Source: Rhodobacterales bacterium
GTDB lineage: Bacteria > Pseudomonadota > Alphaproteobacteria > Rhizobiales > Stappiaceae
Direction of reading: 5' to 3'
Assembly (NCBI GenBank): GCA_008107755.1
Contig: VIRH01000090.1
Coordinates: 62,001-126,000, forward strand
DNA length: 64,000 nt
Under the pieces are notes generated by a model. It was not told the origin of the DNA, ran no database searches, and saw only the letters and a list, made by a program, of their open reading frames with translations. Positions 61,347 through 64,000 of the stretch are shown here, one piece after another. Position 1 is the first letter of the stretch. Every line of letters begins with the position of its first letter. Both the position numbers and the translations under genes were made by a program.

Positions 61347-62656
61347 GCTCCGAATTCGTCCTTCTGATCATGTTCGCCAGCCTCGTCGGCCTGCTGCTGA
61401 CGGGCCTGCCGCTTGCCTTCACCCTCGGCGCGCTCGCGCTCGTCTTCACCCTGACGCTCTGGGGTCCGGCCGCGCTTTCGGTCACAGTCCTCAATCTCTA
61501 TGCGACGATGACGTCGGAATCGCTGCTCGCCATTCCCCTTTACGTGATGATGGCCAGCGTCCTGCAAAGATCCGGCGTGATCGAGAGCCTCTATCGCGCC
61601 ATGGAGCTCTGGTCGCGCCGCCTGCCGGGCGGCCTTGCCATCGGCACCATCATCATCTGCACCGTCATTGCCGCCATGACCGGCATCGTCGGTGCCGCTG
61701 TTGCCGCGATGGGCATGCTGGCCCTGCCGTCGATGCTGAAGCGCAAGTACAGCCCGGAGTTGGCCATCGGCACCATCTGTGCCGGCGGAACGCTCGGCAT
61801 CCTGATCCCGCCGTCCGTCATCACCATTGTCTATGCGGTGACGGCGCAGGCCTCGATCGGCCAGATGTTCATTGCCGGCGTCATTCCGGGGCTCCTGCTG
61901 GCTTCACTCTATATCGGCTATATCGTCCTGCGCGCGGTCCTGAACCCGACCATCGCCCCACGTCCGGACGATGACGACGAGGTGACCTGGGGCGAACGCG
62001 TCGCCGCGCTGAAGTCCCTGATCCTGCCGCTTCTCATCATCGTCGGCGTTCTCGGCACCATCTACATGGGCATCGCGACCCCGACCGAAGCCGCCGCCGT
62101 CGGCGTGTTCCTGGCCTTCATCTCCGCGCTTCTCGAGCGGCGTCTGGACCGGGACCTGTTCGCAGGCGTTGCCCTGGACGTGGTCAAGGTCACGGCCATG
62201 ATCCTCTGGATCACCATTGGCGCCCGCGCCTTCGTCGCAATCTTCACCGGAACCGGCGGCGCCGACTTCCTGCTGGATTTCATCCAGCACCTGGACGCCA
62301 ACCGCTGGATCGTCCTCCTCGTCATGCTCGGCATCCTGTTCCTGCTCGGCATGTTTCTGGACGAGATGGGGATCATTCTCCTGTGCGTGCCGGTCTTCCT
62401 GCCCGTGGTCGATTTCCTCGGGTTCGACCGGCTCTGGTTCGGCATCCTGTTCCTCGTTTCCGCCCAGATGGCCTACATCTCCCCGCCCTTCGGCTACACC
62501 CTTTTCTACATGAAGGGCGTTCTGCCGGCCGGGATCGGCATGGGCACCGTCTACCGCGCGATCGTGCCGTTCATTCTCCTCCAGGCCCTCGGCATCCTGA
62601 TCTGCGCCCTTTTCCCGGAGCTCGTGCTCTGGCTCCCCAACTCCATGATCAACTAA
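61343..62656 (+). CDS. dctM: TRAP transporter large permease (DctM family)
   Basis: A 437-residue permease with about twelve helices. DctM marks: LLTGLPLAFTLGALALVF, GAAVAAMGMLALPSMLKRKYSPELA, GGTLGILIPPSVITIVYA and SPPFGYTLFYMKGVLP. Sodium-driven uptake with the DctQ subunit. The HMG-CoA reductase gene follows after 15 nt. Confidence 0.95.
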   Translation: MSSEFVLLIMFASLVGLLLTGLPLAFTLGALALVFTLTLWGPAALSVTVLNLYATMTSESLLAIPLYVMMASVLQRSGVIESLYRAMELWSRRLPGGLAIGTIIICTVIAAMTGIVGAAVAAMGMLALPSMLKRKYSPELAIGTICAGGTLGILIPPSVITIVYAVTAQASIGQMFIAGVIPGLLLASLYIGYIVLRAVLNPTIAPRPDDDDEVTWGERVAALKSLILPLLIIVGVLGTIYMGIATPTEAAAVGVFLAFISALLERRLDRDLFAGVALDVVKVTAMILWITIGARAFVAIFTGTGGADFLLDFIQHLDANRWIVLLVMLGILFLLGMFLDEMGIILLCVPVFLPVVDFLGFDRLWFGILFLVSAQMAYISPPFGYTLFYMKGVLPAGIGMGTVYRAIVPFILLQALGILICALFPELVLWLPNSMIN

Positions 62657-62671
62657 CCGACAGGACATCCC

Positions 62672-63949
62672 ATGAGCGAAGCCAACTCGTCACGCATCGA
62701 AGGCTTTCACAAGATGGATCCCGAGGCCCGGCTGCAGGCAGTCGCGCGCCAAGCGAAACTCGACAACGAAGCCGTCGCAACCCTCGCAGATGCCGCCTCC
62801 GGCCAGATCACCCTCGCCGACCGGCTTGTCGAAAACGCCATCACCAGCATGGCGATCCCGGTCGGCATCGCGACCAACATGACCGTCGACGGCCGGGACG
62901 TTCTCGTGCCGATGGCGACGGAGGAATCCTCCGTGATCGCCGCCGTGTGCAATTCCGCCAAGCGCTGCCGCGCGACCGGTGGCTTCAAGACCTCGACCAG
63001 CGGTCCGGTCATGGCCGCCCAGATCCAGCTGCTGGGCGCAACCGACCCGGAAAACGTTCGCCTGAAGGTCTATGAGCGCTTCGGCGAGATCAAGGCGATC
63101 TGCGACGAGACCGACCCGCTGCTGCTGAAGTTCGGCGGCGGTTTCCGCGACCTCGACATCCGCGTGATCGACAGCGCCGAAGGTCCGATGACCATCGTGC
63201 ACATCATCGTCGACACCCGCGACGCCATGGGCGCCAATGCGGTCAACAGCATGGCGGAAGCGCTTGCACCAAAGCTTGAGGAATGGACCGGCGCGCGCAC
63301 GCTGCTACGTATCCTCACCAACCTGGCGGACCGCCGCGTCGTCCGCGCCCGCGCCGTCTGGCCGGTCGAGGAGATCGGCGGCGAGCAGGTGCGCGACGAC
63401 ATGCTGTCCGCCTATTATTTCGCCGACAGCGACCCCTACCGCGCTGCCACCCACAACAAGGGCATCATGAACGGCATCAGCGCTGTTGTCCTGGCAACGG
63501 GCAACGACACCCGGGCGATCGAGGCAGGCGCACATGCCTATGCGTCCAGGGATGGCTGGTACCGCTCGATGAGCCGCTGGGAAAAGGACCAGGACGGCAA
63601 CCTGGTCGGCATCATGGAGATCCCCATGGCTGTCGGCCTGATCGGCGGCGCCACGAAGATCCATCCGACCGCCCAGGCGAACCTGAAGATCCTTGGCGTC
63701 GAAACGGCGGATGAGCTTGCCCGCATCATCGTCTCCGTGGGCCTTGCACAGAACTTCGGCGCCATGCGCGCACTGGCGACGACCGGCATCCAGAAAGGCC
63801 ACATGGCCCTCCACGCCCAGAACGTCGCGCTGATGGTCGGCGCGGTCGGCGAAGAGATCGACAAGGTCGCTTCGGAGCTGAAGACCCTCGGCAAGGTTCG
63901 CCAGGATATCGCCGAGGAAATCCTCGCCCGGATCCGCTCCGGCTCCTGA
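62672..63949 (+). CDS. mvaA: Hydroxymethylglutaryl-CoA reductase, class II (degradative)
   Basis: A 425-residue class II HMG-CoA reductase, like the Pseudomonas mevalonii enzyme that oxidises mevalonate to HMG-CoA with NAD+ and CoA. Catalytic residues: Glu84 region in PMATEESSVIAA, Lys in HNKGIMNGISAVV, Asp in TGNDTRAIEAGAHAYA, His in KGHMALHA; DAMGANAVNSM is the dinucleotide motif. AGGA lies 6 nt before the ATG. Context with a TRAP importer favours catabolism over isoprenoid synthesis. Beyond its stop, AGGTGG precedes a GTG at 63991, probably the next gene of the operon. Confidence 0.95.
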   Translation: MSEANSSRIEGFHKMDPEARLQAVARQAKLDNEAVATLADAASGQITLADRLVENAITSMAIPVGIATNMTVDGRDVLVPMATEESSVIAAVCNSAKRCRATGGFKTSTSGPVMAAQIQLLGATDPENVRLKVYERFGEIKAICDETDPLLLKFGGGFRDLDIRVIDSAEGPMTIVHIIVDTRDAMGANAVNSMAEALAPKLEEWTGARTLLRILTNLADRRVVRARAVWPVEEIGGEQVRDDMLSAYYFADSDPYRAATHNKGIMNGISAVVLATGNDTRAIEAGAHAYASRDGWYRSMSRWEKDQDGNLVGIMEIPMAVGLIGGATKIHPTAQANLKILGVETADELARIIVSVGLAQNFGAMRALATTGIQKGHMALHAQNVALMVGAVGEEIDKVASELKTLGKVRQDIAEEILARIRSGS

Positions 63950-64000
63950 ACCTGACGACCGAAAGGTCCGACCCTTTGCGAGGTGGCATCGTGATTTCTG

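Noticed and set aside
63991-64000. Start of a further gene at GTG 63991
   Set aside because: AGGTGG precedes it at good spacing, but only three codons are visible, too little to call a feature.

Overview
The window is a GC-rich bacterial chromosome segment, densely coded on both strands with short gaps and many ATGA start/stop overlaps. Gene content points to an alphaproteobacterium of the Hyphomicrobiales, plausibly Stappiaceae (Roseibium/Labrenzia/Stappia type): an acnA-ccmABCDG neighbourhood, glnK-amtB, DUF924, DUF930, DUF1223 and DUF2794 proteins, TRAP and polyamine-type ABC transporters. The taxon is inferred from gene content and order only. I saw no rRNA, tRNA, CRISPR array, integrase or insertion sequence.

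Layout. 1-6044 (minus): a putative operon of a creatininase-family hydrolase, a CocE/NonD hydrolase and a spermidine/putrescine-type ABC importer whose two permeases are fused in one ORF that leaves the window on the left. 6527-8857 (minus): topoisomerase IB, a possible 22-aa coupled ORF and a membrane-anchored alpha/beta hydrolase. 9114-12283 (plus): queuosine precursor genes queC, queD, queE and, after a triplicated palindromic repeat, queF. 12307-13679: an oxidoreductase/ABM fusion divergent from an HxlR regulator. 13748-19703: divergent acnA and acnB. 19908-26143: DUF4129-like, DUF4350, MoxR, DUF58, SpoIIM and RDD genes, a conserved membrane-associated set, followed by three tandem paralogous membrane proteins (26311-29022). 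29192-32255: cytochrome c biogenesis ccmABCDG. 32385-38070: DUF1223, CDF transporter behind a possible structured leader, HAD phosphatase, amtB-glnK with a sigma-54-type promoter, DUF924.

38211-50532: housekeeping and accessory genes (TusA-like, DUF930, PhhB, LMW-PTP, PAP2 phosphatase, HCCA isomerase-like, a soluble hybrid histidine kinase, AEC transporter, GluQRS, AlkA-type glycosylase, a HEAT-repeat/metallopeptidase pair, ABHD10-like hydrolase, glycosyltransferase, ThpR). 50736-57575: aldo/keto reductase, tesA divergent from a ybbA-ybbP-like ABC pair, BI-1 protein, DUF2794. A putative small RNA lies at 57861-57998. 58097-63949: a MocR-type regulator divergent from TRAP genes dctPQM and a class II HMG-CoA reductase, best read as a regulated mevalonate uptake and catabolism cluster.

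Links between genes: QueC/D/E/F and GluQRS are both part of queuosine biology, although about 32 kb apart. The strongest hypotheses for follow-up are the MocR-TRAP-HMGR cluster, the orphan-terminator sRNA, the tandem membrane paralogs, the HEAT/metallopeptidase pair and the queE-queF repeat array.
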